Positions 13,972 through 22,745 of a DNA stretch of 63,233 nt are shown piece after piece (positions within the stretch are counted from its first letter, which is position 1; the number at the start of each line of letters is the position of its first letter). The notes under the pieces are model-generated. The model saw nothing but the letters and a program-made list of their open reading frames with translations, did not search any database and was not told the origin of the DNA. This DNA is from Heteroruminococcus sp964370005 (GTDB taxonomy: Bacteria > Bacillota > Clostridia > Oscillospirales > Ruminococcaceae): assembly GCA_964370005.1 (NCBI GenBank), contig CAYJGR010000004.1, positions 1 through 63,233 on the forward strand, given 5' to 3'. A program made the position numbers and the translations under genes.

Positions 13972-16162
13972 ACGCCTGCCCACAGACCGCCCCATACTCT
14001 CGATAGGCATGATTGTAAAGGATGAGATGCGCTGTTTACAGCGTTGTCTTGATGCACTGCAGCCACTGCGTGATGCGGTGCCCTGTGAGCTTGTGATAGC
14101 CGACACCGGCTCGACCGACGGCACACGAGAGCTTGCGGCGCAGTATGCCGACGTGCTGTTTGATTTCCCGTGGATAAACGACTTTTCGGCCGCCCGCAAT
14201 GCTGTTATGGAGCGGTGTAGCGGGGTATGGTACCTATCTGTCGATGCTGACGAGTACCTTGATGAGAACATGGAGGAACTTGTGGCGGTGATGCGTGATG
14301 CCTATTCTTTGCAGTTTGATATATGTACCGTGGTTATTCGCAACTATTTGACAAACGACTGGGAGCGGGGGGGTTATTCGGATTTTAGTGCAGTTCGTGT
14401 CTATAGAATGGATACGGGGGTGCGTTATAGCGGGGCGGTGCATGAGTCGGTAGAGCTTGAGGGGCAAGTGACTGTTTACGAGTTATCACAGACATTGTTT
14501 CATCATGATGGTTATTCCCAGAACCTTGACCCAAAGCGCAAAAAAGAAAAAACCAAGCGCAACTTGGACTTGCTACGCGAGGCATTGGAACAAGAACCCG
14601 AGGATTTAAGGCGGTTTGTACAATGTTTTGAGTCCACTCCTTCGAGCGATTGGGAGGCAAAAGGCGAGTATATTGTGCGGGGCATGGATATTGTGAAGAA
14701 CAATCCCCAAAAAACAAAAGATGCCTTTTTTCCCTCACTTTGGAGATATTCCATCGAGTGGGCAGTTGTAAACAAACTTCCCGAATTTGAAGAGTGGTTA
14801 AAACTTGGGGAGGACGACCCAAAACTCGAAAAAGATTTCCATTCGAGGGTGGATGTGGCCTTTGCGGTAGCCAAGTACGCCTATGATAAAAAAGATTATG
14901 AGAGGGTAGTAAAGTATGCCGAGCGATATATAAGCGGTGTTGAGGATTATCTTGCCAAAAATTATGATATCGCCGAGATATTACACCTTGTACTTGAGAG
15001 GGCCAAAAAGACCGATAAAATGCAGGTATGTAGCATGAAATCGGTCGCCCACATGAAGTTGGGCCAACCGGACAAAGCCCTTGCAACAATAGCGGACATA
15101 GAGCTTGACTACCAAGGTTTGACCGCCAACACCGCCAAGAACTACCTATTAGCAGTCGGCCACATCTACGACCAAGACGGCGTGCCCGAGCTTGTGCAGT
15201 CTCTCTACACCGCCATAGCCGACCTTCCCGAGGACGAGCCCGAAACCGAGCGCGTCAAAGCAACCTGTCGCCACGTTGCCAATGTTGCATTTGGGCAAAA
15301 CGGGCGTGGCAGGCACAGGATGTTTGGGCTTGTGGGTGGCGACCTTGCCCGTGCCGCCACAATGATGGAGGAGGATCAAAGCGCCGAAACGCTGTCCGCC
15401 CTCGCCATCGAGGTGGAGAGCTGGGACGACCTACCCGTGGGCGCCCTGTATCGATTGCTACAAGCGGGGACAAAACTGCCCGACCCCTTCTACCGCCGCA
15501 GCGGACAGAAACTGCGCGAAGTGGCCGCTCTGCTGGCACAGCAAAGGGGTATGCTTTCCATGTTGCCTGCCATTGCCGACGGCGATGAATTTTTAAGCAG
15601 TGTGTACAAAAAACAGTTTTTGTTTGAGTTTGGACATGCTGTTTTGGCGATGGCTTCTTGGGCAGAGGATGAGAAAAAACAGGACGATCCATGGAAAGAT
15701 GACGAGGATAATGACAACGTGATTTACCTGCCGGCAAACGAGGGGGATGCGCCGGCGGTTTATGAGGTGTTTGTGAGTGCGGCGAGGGCGTTTTTGCCAT
15801 CGTATTATGCCCAGAGCTTGATTGAAAGTCCCGAGGACTGGTCGGCGTTGCCGGCGATACATAATGCGGCGCTCGTACTGCTTGACGCCCAAAATATGAA
15901 GGAGCAGGGTGACCTTGTGGGTTATGCCCGAACCTTGCGCCAAGCCCTCAAGCTCGATGGGACGCTCAAGGAGATTGTGCGACTACTGCAGGAGGAGCTA
16001 AAACAAAAAGCCGAGACCCCACCCCCCTCGGCCGAGCTTGTGGCATTGGCCGAAAAGGTGCGTGCTATACTCTCGCAGTTCCCCGCCGACCACCCCGCCG
16101 TCATGACACTGCGCCAAAGTGATGCATACAAACAGGTGGCGCATATTATAGAGGATAGATGA
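13940..16162 (+). CDS. Family-2 glycosyltransferase with long helical-repeat C-terminus
   Basis: A 740-residue protein. Residues about 18-230 are a GT2 (GT-A fold) domain: LSIGMIVKDEMRCLQRCLDAL, nucleotide-binding DTGSTDGT and the metal-binding DAD motif in LSVDADEYLDENME, with FPWINDFSAARNAV typical of SunS/TPR-type GT2 enzymes. The remaining 500 residues are helical and acidic, probably TPR-like repeats (for example MKSVAHMKLGQPDKALATIADIE), which may dock the acceptor. There is no membrane segment, so it acts in the cytoplasm. Lying just after flagellin it is the best candidate for flagellin O-glycosylation; donor and acceptor are inferred. The start follows GAAAGGAAATTTACAT. Confidence 0.85.
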   Translation: MKRRKPSGGGKRLPTDRPILSIGMIVKDEMRCLQRCLDALQPLRDAVPCELVIADTGSTDGTRELAAQYADVLFDFPWINDFSAARNAVMERCSGVWYLSVDADEYLDENMEELVAVMRDAYSLQFDICTVVIRNYLTNDWERGGYSDFSAVRVYRMDTGVRYSGAVHESVELEGQVTVYELSQTLFHHDGYSQNLDPKRKKEKTKRNLDLLREALEQEPEDLRRFVQCFESTPSSDWEAKGEYIVRGMDIVKNNPQKTKDAFFPSLWRYSIEWAVVNKLPEFEEWLKLGEDDPKLEKDFHSRVDVAFAVAKYAYDKKDYERVVKYAERYISGVEDYLAKNYDIAEILHLVLERAKKTDKMQVCSMKSVAHMKLGQPDKALATIADIELDYQGLTANTAKNYLLAVGHIYDQDGVPELVQSLYTAIADLPEDEPETERVKATCRHVANVAFGQNGRGRHRMFGLVGGDLARAATMMEEDQSAETLSALAIEVESWDDLPVGALYRLLQAGTKLPDPFYRRSGQKLREVAALLAQQRGMLSMLPAIADGDEFLSSVYKKQFLFEFGHAVLAMASWAEDEKKQDDPWKDDEDNDNVIYLPANEGDAPAVYEVFVSAARAFLPSYYAQSLIESPEDWSALPAIHNAALVLLDAQNMKEQGDLVGYARTLRQALKLDGTLKEIVRLLQEELKQKAETPPPSAELVALAEKVRAILSQFPADHPAVMTLRQSDAYKQVAHIIEDR

Positions 16163-16180
16163 TAGAGAAGCGTAAGAACA

Positions 16181-16209
16181 TGTAGGGGCGGGTTTTGACG
16201 CCCGCCCGC
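16181..16209 (+). repeat. Divergent REP-like palindrome R5
   Basis: TGTAGGGGCGGG, TTTTGA, CGCCCGCCC shares the TGTAGGGG head with R1 but has a shorter, altered stem. It lies between the glycosyltransferase gene and the bidirectional terminator. Confidence 0.6.
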
Positions 16210-16212
16210 AAT

Positions 16213-16248
16213 AAAAAACCATTCCCGCACCATGGGAATGGTTTTTTT
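16213..16248. terminator. Bidirectional terminator between the glycosyltransferase and cheB
   Basis: CCATTCCC/GGGAATGG flanked by AAAAAA and TTTTTT forms a symmetrical hairpin that works as a terminator in both directions. It overlaps the last 2 nt of cheB and serves both converging operons. Confidence 0.88.
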
Positions 16249-17326
16249 ATAGTTTTTGCAAATGATGTTTTATGAGGGGGGCTATGCTATTACAGGGGGA
16301 CTGCACCGTCACGGCGCCTATGTCATGTGCCACTTTGGGCATACCGTAGACCACACAGGATTGTTCATCTTGACCTATGGTGTAGGCGCCGGCCTTCTTC
16401 ATGGCCAAAAGCCCCTTTGCACCGTCGCCACCCATTCCGGTCAAAATTATGCCTATCATATCACAGGTGACGTTATCAGCCATGGATTGAAACAGCACAT
16501 CGACCGAGGGGCGGTGGCCGCTTACCTTTTCACCCGCAAGACAGGAAATAGTATATGTTCCGCCCGAGCGCATCACCCGCAATTGCAAATCTGCAGGGGC
16601 GACAAACGCAGTACCGGGTAGAATAGTGTCGCCATTCCTGGCCTCCTGTACCTTCATGTGACACAACGAGTTTAGGCGGTCGGCGTACATACGTGTAAAG
16701 CCTGTAGGCATATGTTGTACGATGAGCACACCGGGGGAATCGGCAGGGAGGTTTCTCAGTATCTCAAGCGTGGCCTCGGTACCGCCGGTCGAGGCGCCTA
16801 TTGCTATAATAAACTGATTTTTGGTCAAACATAGGGGATGAGGTGGCGAGGGTTTGGCACTCCTTTTCGGAGGGAATGGCATGGTGGTGGCGGCCGGCGG
16901 TGCAAGGTGGGTAGCAGTTCGACTTTGTACCCGTGCGCATGAGGCGATCATAAGCTTTTCGGCAAGACTGCGCAGGAATACATCCTTATTGTGGGTACTA
17001 TCCGGCTTGCGCACAAAATCTATAGCACCTGCGGCCAAAGCATCAAATACCCGCAAACCCAGCGAGGATACAAGTATGACAGGGAGAGGGTGTCGGGGTA
17101 GAAATTCTTTTAAAAACTCAATACCACTGCGACCGGGCATCTCGACGTCCATCGTGACAACATCGGGGCAAAGGCGCAATATCTTGGTCTGGGCATCGCC
17201 CGCATCCACGGCGTACCCCACAACCTCAAACAAAGGGTTTTTGTTCAAGGCTTCGATGATTGTCATGCGAGCGACAAGTGAATCGTCTACAACAAGCACT
17301 CGAATTTTTTTTGATTGCGTAGTCAC
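16247..17326 (-). CDS. cheB: Chemotaxis response regulator protein-glutamate methylesterase CheB
   Basis: A 359-residue protein with an N-terminal receiver domain (VLVVDDS, phosphoacceptor Asp60 in VVTMDVEMPG) and a C-terminal methylesterase domain. Catalytic residues are visible as Ser in AIGASTGG, His in VQHMPTGF and Asp in LTGMGGDGA. It removes methyl groups from, or deamidates, chemoreceptors when phosphorylated by CheA. It is last in cheA-cheW-cheR-cheB. Confidence 0.97.
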   Translation of the reverse strand: MTTQSKKIRVLVVDDSLVARMTIIEALNKNPLFEVVGYAVDAGDAQTKILRLCPDVVTMDVEMPGRSGIEFLKEFLPRHPLPVILVSSLGLRVFDALAAGAIDFVRKPDSTHNKDVFLRSLAEKLMIASCARVQSRTATHLAPPAATTMPFPPKRSAKPSPPHPLCLTKNQFIIAIGASTGGTEATLEILRNLPADSPGVLIVQHMPTGFTRMYADRLNSLCHMKVQEARNGDTILPGTAFVAPADLQLRVMRSGGTYTISCLAGEKVSGHRPSVDVLFQSMADNVTCDMIGIILTGMGGDGAKGLLAMKKAGAYTIGQDEQSCVVYGMPKVAHDIGAVTVQSPCNSIAPLIKHHLQKL

Positions 17327-17343
17327 CGTTAATCTCTCCCTAA

Positions 17344-18162
17344 CTAATCACGTCTGTAAATTGCCGGTGCGACCATCTTGTAAAAATCGTTTCTTCTAAG
17401 GGACTCGGAATGACTTATGAAAAGATACCCTCCCGGCACTGTAGCATCATGAAAACGGCGCAACAGCACCTCGCGGGTGGGTTCGTCAAAATATATCATA
17501 ACATTGCGACAAAATATTACGTCAAATTTACGCTTAAAAGATATTGGTTCCATGAGGTTGAAGTAACGATAAATAACATTTTGGCGTATGTGTGGGGCGA
17601 TCGAAAACATGCCGGGGGTCTCGGCGGGAACAAAATGCTTTTGTAGCCAACCGTTTGGCATGTCATTGGGTAAAGGGTATACGCCCTCCTTGGCCTTCGC
17701 AAGGGCATTGGCCGAAATGTCAGTAGCTAAAATGCGGGTATCCCACAACGAGGACTGTGCCCCAAAAAACTCCTTTATATACATGGATAGGGTGTAGGGT
17801 TCCTCGCCACTCGAACAACCGGCACTCCAGATGGACAACACACGCTCACGCTCATGTTTTTTTGCAAGGGCAGGCAACAAGGTTTTCTCAAAATAAGAAA
17901 AATGCTGTTTTTCACGCATAAAAAACGTGTAGTTGGTTGTAAGCTTGTTTATTATGAATTCAAGATCATCGGGCGAATTTTTTTCAAAAAAGTTGTTGAG
18001 GAACTCAGAAAAGCTGCTAAATCCTCGAATTTGCAAATGATGCGAAAGACGTGTGACAATCAGCTGTTTCTTACCTTTAAGATTTATGCCGTACTTTTCC
18101 CGCATGAAGTTCTCAAGTCGGGTAAAGTCACTATCAGACATGGTTAGGTTTTTCATCTGCAT
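17344..18162 (-). CDS. cheR: Chemotaxis protein methyltransferase CheR
   Basis: A 272-residue SAM-dependent O-methyltransferase. It has the CheR N-terminal helical domain (FTRLENFMREKYGINLKGKK) and the catalytic domain with IWSAGCSSGEEPYTLSMYIKE (SAM-binding motif I) and FDVIFCRNVMIYFDEP. It methylates receptor glutamates, countering CheB encoded 17 nt downstream. Several close Met codons (1, 3, 8) could be the start. Confidence 0.96.
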   Translation of the reverse strand: MQMKNLTMSDSDFTRLENFMREKYGINLKGKKQLIVTRLSHHLQIRGFSSFSEFLNNFFEKNSPDDLEFIINKLTTNYTFFMREKQHFSYFEKTLLPALAKKHERERVLSIWSAGCSSGEEPYTLSMYIKEFFGAQSSLWDTRILATDISANALAKAKEGVYPLPNDMPNGWLQKHFVPAETPGMFSIAPHIRQNVIYRYFNLMEPISFKRKFDVIFCRNVMIYFDEPTREVLLRRFHDATVPGGYLFISHSESLRRNDFYKMVAPAIYRRD

Positions 18163-18195
18163 CCCAATTATATACCCCTTTCCCGAGGCTCGGCA

Positions 18196-18666
18196 TCATA
18201 TTGAGAGTAGTCCGGCACAATCAAATATGAGCATGGTCTTTTGGTCGGGCAAACAACACATGCCGCTGACAAGGGAATGCTCCTGCTTTGCAGGGGCGGG
18301 CAATATGGTGTCCGAGTTCACACTGAGCATTTTGTCAACACCATCGACCAAAATCCCAAGCATTGATCCCGAGATGTTGAGCATTATTATACAGCTGTTA
18401 TCGGAATGGGGATGATTTAGCAGGGTGCGAACATCAAGTATAGGTAGGATTTGCCCACGTAGGTTTATAACCCCACGCACATGCTCGGGCAAAAGCGGTA
18501 CCGATGTTATGGCATGTGTGGTGATTATCTCTACCACATATTCCGACGATGCGCCGAACAAAATACCGCCCGAGGTAAAAAGCAGATATTTTTCACCCTC
18601 AATAAGTTGGGTTTCCACCTCTTGTTGTTCATCATGGGGAGCAAATAAAAATTCTTGTTGACTCAT
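18196..18666 (-). CDS. cheW: Chemotaxis coupling protein CheW
   Basis: A 156-residue single CheW domain (YLLFTSGGILFGASSEYVVEII, VPLLPEHVRGVINLRGQILPILDVR). CheW links chemoreceptors to CheA. The NLRGQILPILD motif is diagnostic. It lies 74 nt downstream of cheA. Confidence 0.95.
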   Translation of the reverse strand: MSQQEFLFAPHDEQQEVETQLIEGEKYLLFTSGGILFGASSEYVVEIITTHAITSVPLLPEHVRGVINLRGQILPILDVRTLLNHPHSDNSCIIMLNISGSMLGILVDGVDKMLSVNSDTILPAPAKQEHSLVSGMCCLPDQKTMLIFDCAGLLSI

Positions 18667-18740
18667 ATAAATAATCTCCTATTCTGACACGGTATTATAA
18701 CCCTAAATCGGTGAACACAGTTTGTTTGTGAGAATTACGG

Positions 18741-20780
18741 TTAGGATGCACCGCTGTACAGCGTTTCGACATTTAGTATAACACTTATACTGCCGTCGCC
18801 CAAAATGGTGCAGCCCACAATGCCCTTATCCTTGATGCCAAAGCTGTTAAAATAGGGTGGGAGAGGCTTTACCACCACCTGCTGTTCGCCCAAAAGCTCG
18901 TCCACAAACAGGCAGTAGGATTGCTCATCCGAATCCAGCCACATGAGTATTCCCTGCGAAACATCGCTGATGCCATCAGATATGCCCAAAACGTTGCGAA
19001 GTCGCAAAACAGGGTAATATTGCCCCATACTGCGAAACAGCTCGCCGCCGTAAGCATCCTGCACAATGTCCTCTTCGGTTATCTTAAATGACTGGCGAAT
19101 ATTGCGAATAGGAACGGTGAACACCGAGCTACCCACCGCAACCTCCATGCCCGACATTATGGCCATGGTGAGAGGTATTTTAAGGGTGGTGGTCATGCCT
19201 TGGCCGGGGGTGCTGGATATGGAAATTGTACCACCCACGCTCTCGATGTTCTGCTTGACAACATCCATGCCCACACCACGTCCCGAAAACTCCGTAACAC
19301 TGGCATTTGTCGAAAACCCGGGTGCCAACAAAAATCCGAGTATCTCGCGGTGGGAATATTCAAGATCGGGTTGGGCAAGGCCGTTTCGTATGGCCTTTGA
19401 GAGCACGGCATCGTAATTTACACCCTGGCCGTCGTCGCTTATCTCTATTATAACTTCACCGCCGGTGTGGCGTGCCGAAAGTGTGATGGAACCCGTCGGG
19501 TCTTTGCCGACCGCCACACGCTCATCGGGACCGCTTTCAAGGCCGTGGTCCATCGAATTGCGCACAATATGCATAAGCGGATCGCCTATAGAGTCAACAA
19601 TGGTCTTATCGACCTCGGTTTCCTCGCCTATGAGGGTGAGGGTGGCCTGCTTGCCGAGTTTCTTGGCCATATCTCGCACTATGCGGTGCATTTTCTGGAA
19701 TGTGGCCGACACCGGTATCATGCGCAGTGACATGGATACATCCTGTAGTTCATCGGTGAGCTTGCGAAGTTGTCTTGCCGACTTTGAGAAGTTGGGCAGG
19801 CTTTGATCCTTTAGGTCGGGTGAACCTGTCACCATCGACTCGGTTATGACAATTTCGCCCACGACGGCAGCCAAATGGTCAAGCTTGCTGAGGTTTACAC
19901 TTATAAGGCTTTCCTTTGATAGCTGAGACACCTCGGATTTCGCCGCTGTTTTGTTTGCGGTGGGGCGCTTGGTGGCGGGGGTGTCGCTTGCGGTATCGAC
20001 GGCTGCCTGTGTTTCGGGTTCGGGGGCGCTGTCGATAGGCTGATATGTACGCACCGAGCCGGCCGAGGTCACCGACACAACGGCGGTATCACGGTCGGTC
20101 TTGTTCTTAAAAGAAAGTAAAAACCCCGAGGTGATAATCTGTTCGGCTGTCGTGGGATCACTCGCGACATTCTCGGGGGTAAATATAAAGTCATCCGATG
20201 CGCAAAACTCGGCTATAGATGTGACAAGCATCGAGGCACGCAAATTCTCCATGCCCACTCCCTCGTCAAAAAAGACCTGCAAACCAAATGGATAGGCGCT
20301 GTTTGTTGCCACAGAGGACATATCTGCAGAGGAACCGTTGGTCATGGCGCTTTCTTGTTCCTGTGGAGCCCCTTGAATTTGGCCGATCAAGCTATTAACT
20401 TTTCCCAGCAGGCTGTCGATATTCTCGGTGAGGGGCTGTTCGTTTTGGATGTTTTCGGCCTCAAGACGGAAAAAATCTATGCAAGCGAATAACAAATCAA
20501 ACAGCTCGGGACGACGCTCCTGTGGTACAATACTTATGGATTTATCCCGCACGATAGAGAATAAATCCTCGGCACGATGGGCTATTTTCATCATGGCAGT
20601 GAACTCCATCATGGCCGAAGCGCCCTTTATGGTGTGCATGATGCGGAAAATGCTGTTCACATCATCCTCCGAGAAGTCCTCCTGTTGCTCGGCCGACAAC
20701 ACAATGCTGTCCAGCTGTTCAAGCAGTGAATTTGTCTCGTAGAGAAATGCGCCCAATATGCTGTCATTACCTGCACTCAT
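18741..20780 (-). CDS. cheA: Chemotaxis histidine kinase CheA
   Basis: A 679-residue kinase with domains in order: Hpt (P1) with phospho-His49 in IMHTIKGASAM; a P2-like CheY/CheB-binding region; P3 dimerisation (SLISVNLSKLDHLAAVVGEIVI); P4 ATPase with N box HIVRNSMDHGLES, G1 DDGQGVN and G2 GRGVGMDVVKQN; and P5 CheW-like receptor-coupling domain at the C-terminus. It phosphorylates CheY, CheB and CheV. The start at 20780 has GGGAAGGATTTTGATT; a longer in-frame extension runs into the upstream promoter region and is rejected. Confidence 0.97.
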   Translation of the reverse strand: MSAGNDSILGAFLYETNSLLEQLDSIVLSAEQQEDFSEDDVNSIFRIMHTIKGASAMMEFTAMMKIAHRAEDLFSIVRDKSISIVPQERRPELFDLLFACIDFFRLEAENIQNEQPLTENIDSLLGKVNSLIGQIQGAPQEQESAMTNGSSADMSSVATNSAYPFGLQVFFDEGVGMENLRASMLVTSIAEFCASDDFIFTPENVASDPTTAEQIITSGFLLSFKNKTDRDTAVVSVTSAGSVRTYQPIDSAPEPETQAAVDTASDTPATKRPTANKTAAKSEVSQLSKESLISVNLSKLDHLAAVVGEIVITESMVTGSPDLKDQSLPNFSKSARQLRKLTDELQDVSMSLRMIPVSATFQKMHRIVRDMAKKLGKQATLTLIGEETEVDKTIVDSIGDPLMHIVRNSMDHGLESGPDERVAVGKDPTGSITLSARHTGGEVIIEISDDGQGVNYDAVLSKAIRNGLAQPDLEYSHREILGFLLAPGFSTNASVTEFSGRGVGMDVVKQNIESVGGTISISSTPGQGMTTTLKIPLTMAIMSGMEVAVGSSVFTVPIRNIRQSFKITEEDIVQDAYGGELFRSMGQYYPVLRLRNVLGISDGISDVSQGILMWLDSDEQSYCLFVDELLGEQQVVVKPLPPYFNSFGIKDKGIVGCTILGDGSISVILNVETLYSGAS

Positions 20781-20892
20781 AATCAAAATCCTTCCCTTAT
20801 ATGTTCCTATTTCTGCTTCTCTATTTATTCGACCATTTCGGGAGAAAAATAAGGGGTAAAAAAATAAAATCAAATCTTTGCCCTTGAATTTG

Positions 20893-20921
20893 TTAATTTT
20901 TTTGTTAAAAGGTGCTATAAT
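20893..20921 (+). promoter_or_regulatory. Extended -10 sigma-A promoter for the YlqG-like operon
   Basis: TATAAT at 20916-20921 is preceded by TGC (extended -10) and, 17 nt upstream, by a poor -35 TTAATT (20893-20898). It lies 48 nt upstream of the start of the YlqG-like gene. Because cheA diverges here, the 188-nt intergenic region must also hold the cheA promoter. Confidence 0.6.
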
Positions 20922-20968
20922 GTATATAAATTGTGCTCCGCAATGCGTCGGAAAGGAATGGTTACAAC

Positions 20969-22411
20969 ATGGCAAACTTAATGGGTATTACAAACCCGGC
21001 ACCGTCATATGATACTTCAAACAACAACAGGGCACTCCCCGTTGTGCAAAAACCGGGCGATACCCAAATACAAAACGTCATCGATCCAAGCCGTGTAAAC
21101 CGCTCGGATGCCCGAACCGATCAACAATCTGCCCAAAACAACCTTACCACCCAACAACGCTATGACTCCAACCTGCAAACGTTTTTGCAGACACTGCGTG
21201 AAGCCCCCGACCTTGCAAGCGAGCTTAGCCGACTGGTCACACTGCTGCGAGGCAGCGTCGATACGCCGGGGCTAAGCGAGGGCATCGCAAAGGAGATGGC
21301 CACTCTCCTGCAAACGCTCAAAATGGACGAGGCGACTTTCAAAGAGTTTTTCTTGGGTCAAATGCAGGCCAACAACCGCTTTTCGGGGCCATTGTTTGAG
21401 ATGCTTCGGCAGGCCTTTTCCCGCATGAATAACGATAGCATCCGTGAAGCCATTCTAAACTTTGCCAAACGTTACAGCGACTTTTCCTCCACTGAACATA
21501 TAACCAAAAACCTCTCCCGCCTACTCGGTACCTTGCCTGACTACATGCCCCAAAGCTGGAAAGGCAGTCTGCAAAATATGGCCTCCCAACTGCAAAATCT
21601 GCTCGATATGGGCAACCGTGGTGAGGCACTGCGCCTACTACAGGGGGATATACTTCCCTATCTTGCAAATTATGCCTCCCGTACAAATGATATGGGTGGT
21701 TCCCGCGTGCTCATAAGTATGCTCATGCTCGAGGTTGCCCGCTATGAGAACGGCGGTGAGGAGGGACTGCTTCTTGCCTTTAGACAACTCGGCGGATATG
21801 GTGGGGTGTTGTCGGGGCTAAGTCGCATGGAGGACAATGCCCTCATGCAACTGCTGCGTGATAACGCCTTCACCCGAGCGGGGGCAAATGATTTATTCTC
21901 GGCACAGCTCGCCCAGACAGCCTCGCAGGCCTTGCAGGGCACTATGGGGGTTGATATCCGAGATGCTTTCTCGGAAATTATAAAGGCACTGCTCATAAAC
22001 GAGAGTGTGTTCATGCCATTAAAACACGCCATGATACCCCTTGAGTGGCAGGGTAAGATGATGTACTCGGAATTTTGGGTTGACCCCAATGCCAAGGACG
22101 GCGGTGGTGGCGGCGACGAGGAAGGACAAGGGGACAAAATACAATTTCTCTTCAAGCTCGACATAGAGTCGCTCGGCTTTTTGGAGATGACGCTGGCCGC
22201 AAGGGGTGACCGTGTGGAGCTAAATGTATTTGGGCCCGACAGCGTGGCCGATAACGGCTCGATTATTGCCCGTGATTTGCAAAACATTTTAGAACTCAAC
22301 GGACTGCGCAGTCAAGGCATAAAGGTGCAAAAAGAGGAAAACCCCATAGCTATAACCCAAGTGTTCCCCGATTTGTTCGACGGAAGGAGTGGCGTGAATG
22401 TCAAAATTTAA
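20969..22411 (+). CDS. YlqG-like, FliK-related protein of the FlhX locus
   Basis: A 480-residue soluble protein with a polar, Asn/Gln-rich N-terminus, a long helical middle, and a C-terminal beta-rich part (MMYSEFWVDP, IQFLFKLDIESLGFLEMTLAARGDRVELNVFGPD) followed by NGLRSQGIKVQKE. The C-terminus resembles the hook-length-control (FliK-like) fold, and its location before an FlhB-like fragment matches B. subtilis ylqG-ylqH. Its function is unknown; a role in export switching is an inference from context. GGAAAGGAATGG precedes the ATG at 20969. Confidence 0.6.
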   Translation: MANLMGITNPAPSYDTSNNNRALPVVQKPGDTQIQNVIDPSRVNRSDARTDQQSAQNNLTTQQRYDSNLQTFLQTLREAPDLASELSRLVTLLRGSVDTPGLSEGIAKEMATLLQTLKMDEATFKEFFLGQMQANNRFSGPLFEMLRQAFSRMNNDSIREAILNFAKRYSDFSSTEHITKNLSRLLGTLPDYMPQSWKGSLQNMASQLQNLLDMGNRGEALRLLQGDILPYLANYASRTNDMGGSRVLISMLMLEVARYENGGEEGLLLAFRQLGGYGGVLSGLSRMEDNALMQLLRDNAFTRAGANDLFSAQLAQTASQALQGTMGVDIRDAFSEIIKALLINESVFMPLKHAMIPLEWQGKMMYSEFWVDPNAKDGGGGGDEEGQGDKIQFLFKLDIESLGFLEMTLAARGDRVELNVFGPDSVADNGSIIARDLQNILELNGLRSQGIKVQKEENPIAITQVFPDLFDGRSGVNVKI

Positions 22412-22745
22412 GGATGTGCCGACTGTGCCCTCCCGAGCGGTGGCACTGCAATACGATGGCAGCAAAGTGGCTCCAATAATAGTGGCCTCGGGAGCGGGAC
22501 ATTTAGCCGAGAGGATTGTAGAGGTTGCGGCCGAAAACGGTGTGCCGATATATGAGGACAACTCACTGGCGACGGTGCTCTCACAGCTTGAACTTGGCAG
22601 AGAGGTGCCGACCGAGCTTTATCAGGCCATCGTGGAAATTTACATATATTTTCTTAACTTTGACCCGAGCGATCCCGAGAAATACCGCCGAGAGCGAGAA
22701 ATGTTTGCAGATAATACACAATCAGTCATGGAGGGGAACACATGA
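22398..22745 (+). CDS. FlhB C-terminal-like protein (FlhX/YlqH)
   Basis: A 115-residue stand-alone homologue of the FlhB cytoplasmic domain: RAVALQYDGSKVAPIIVASGAGHLAERIVEVAAENGVPIYEDNSLATVLSQLELGREVPTELYQAIVEIYIYFL in pieces matches FlhB after the autocleavage site. The NPTH cleavage motif is replaced by VPSRA, so it cannot self-cleave. FlhX-type proteins can substitute for the FlhB C-terminal part in some bacteria. It overlaps the YlqG-like gene by 14 nt and the PilZ gene by ATGA. Confidence 0.88.
   Translation: MSKFKDVPTVPSRAVALQYDGSKVAPIIVASGAGHLAERIVEVAAENGVPIYEDNSLATVLSQLELGREVPTELYQAIVEIYIYFLNFDPSDPEKYRREREMFADNTQSVMEGNT

Noticed and set aside
13137..16209. Prophage or integrative element spanning the RAYT region
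   Set aside because: No integrase, phage structural genes or attachment repeats; only the RAYT and its palindromes.
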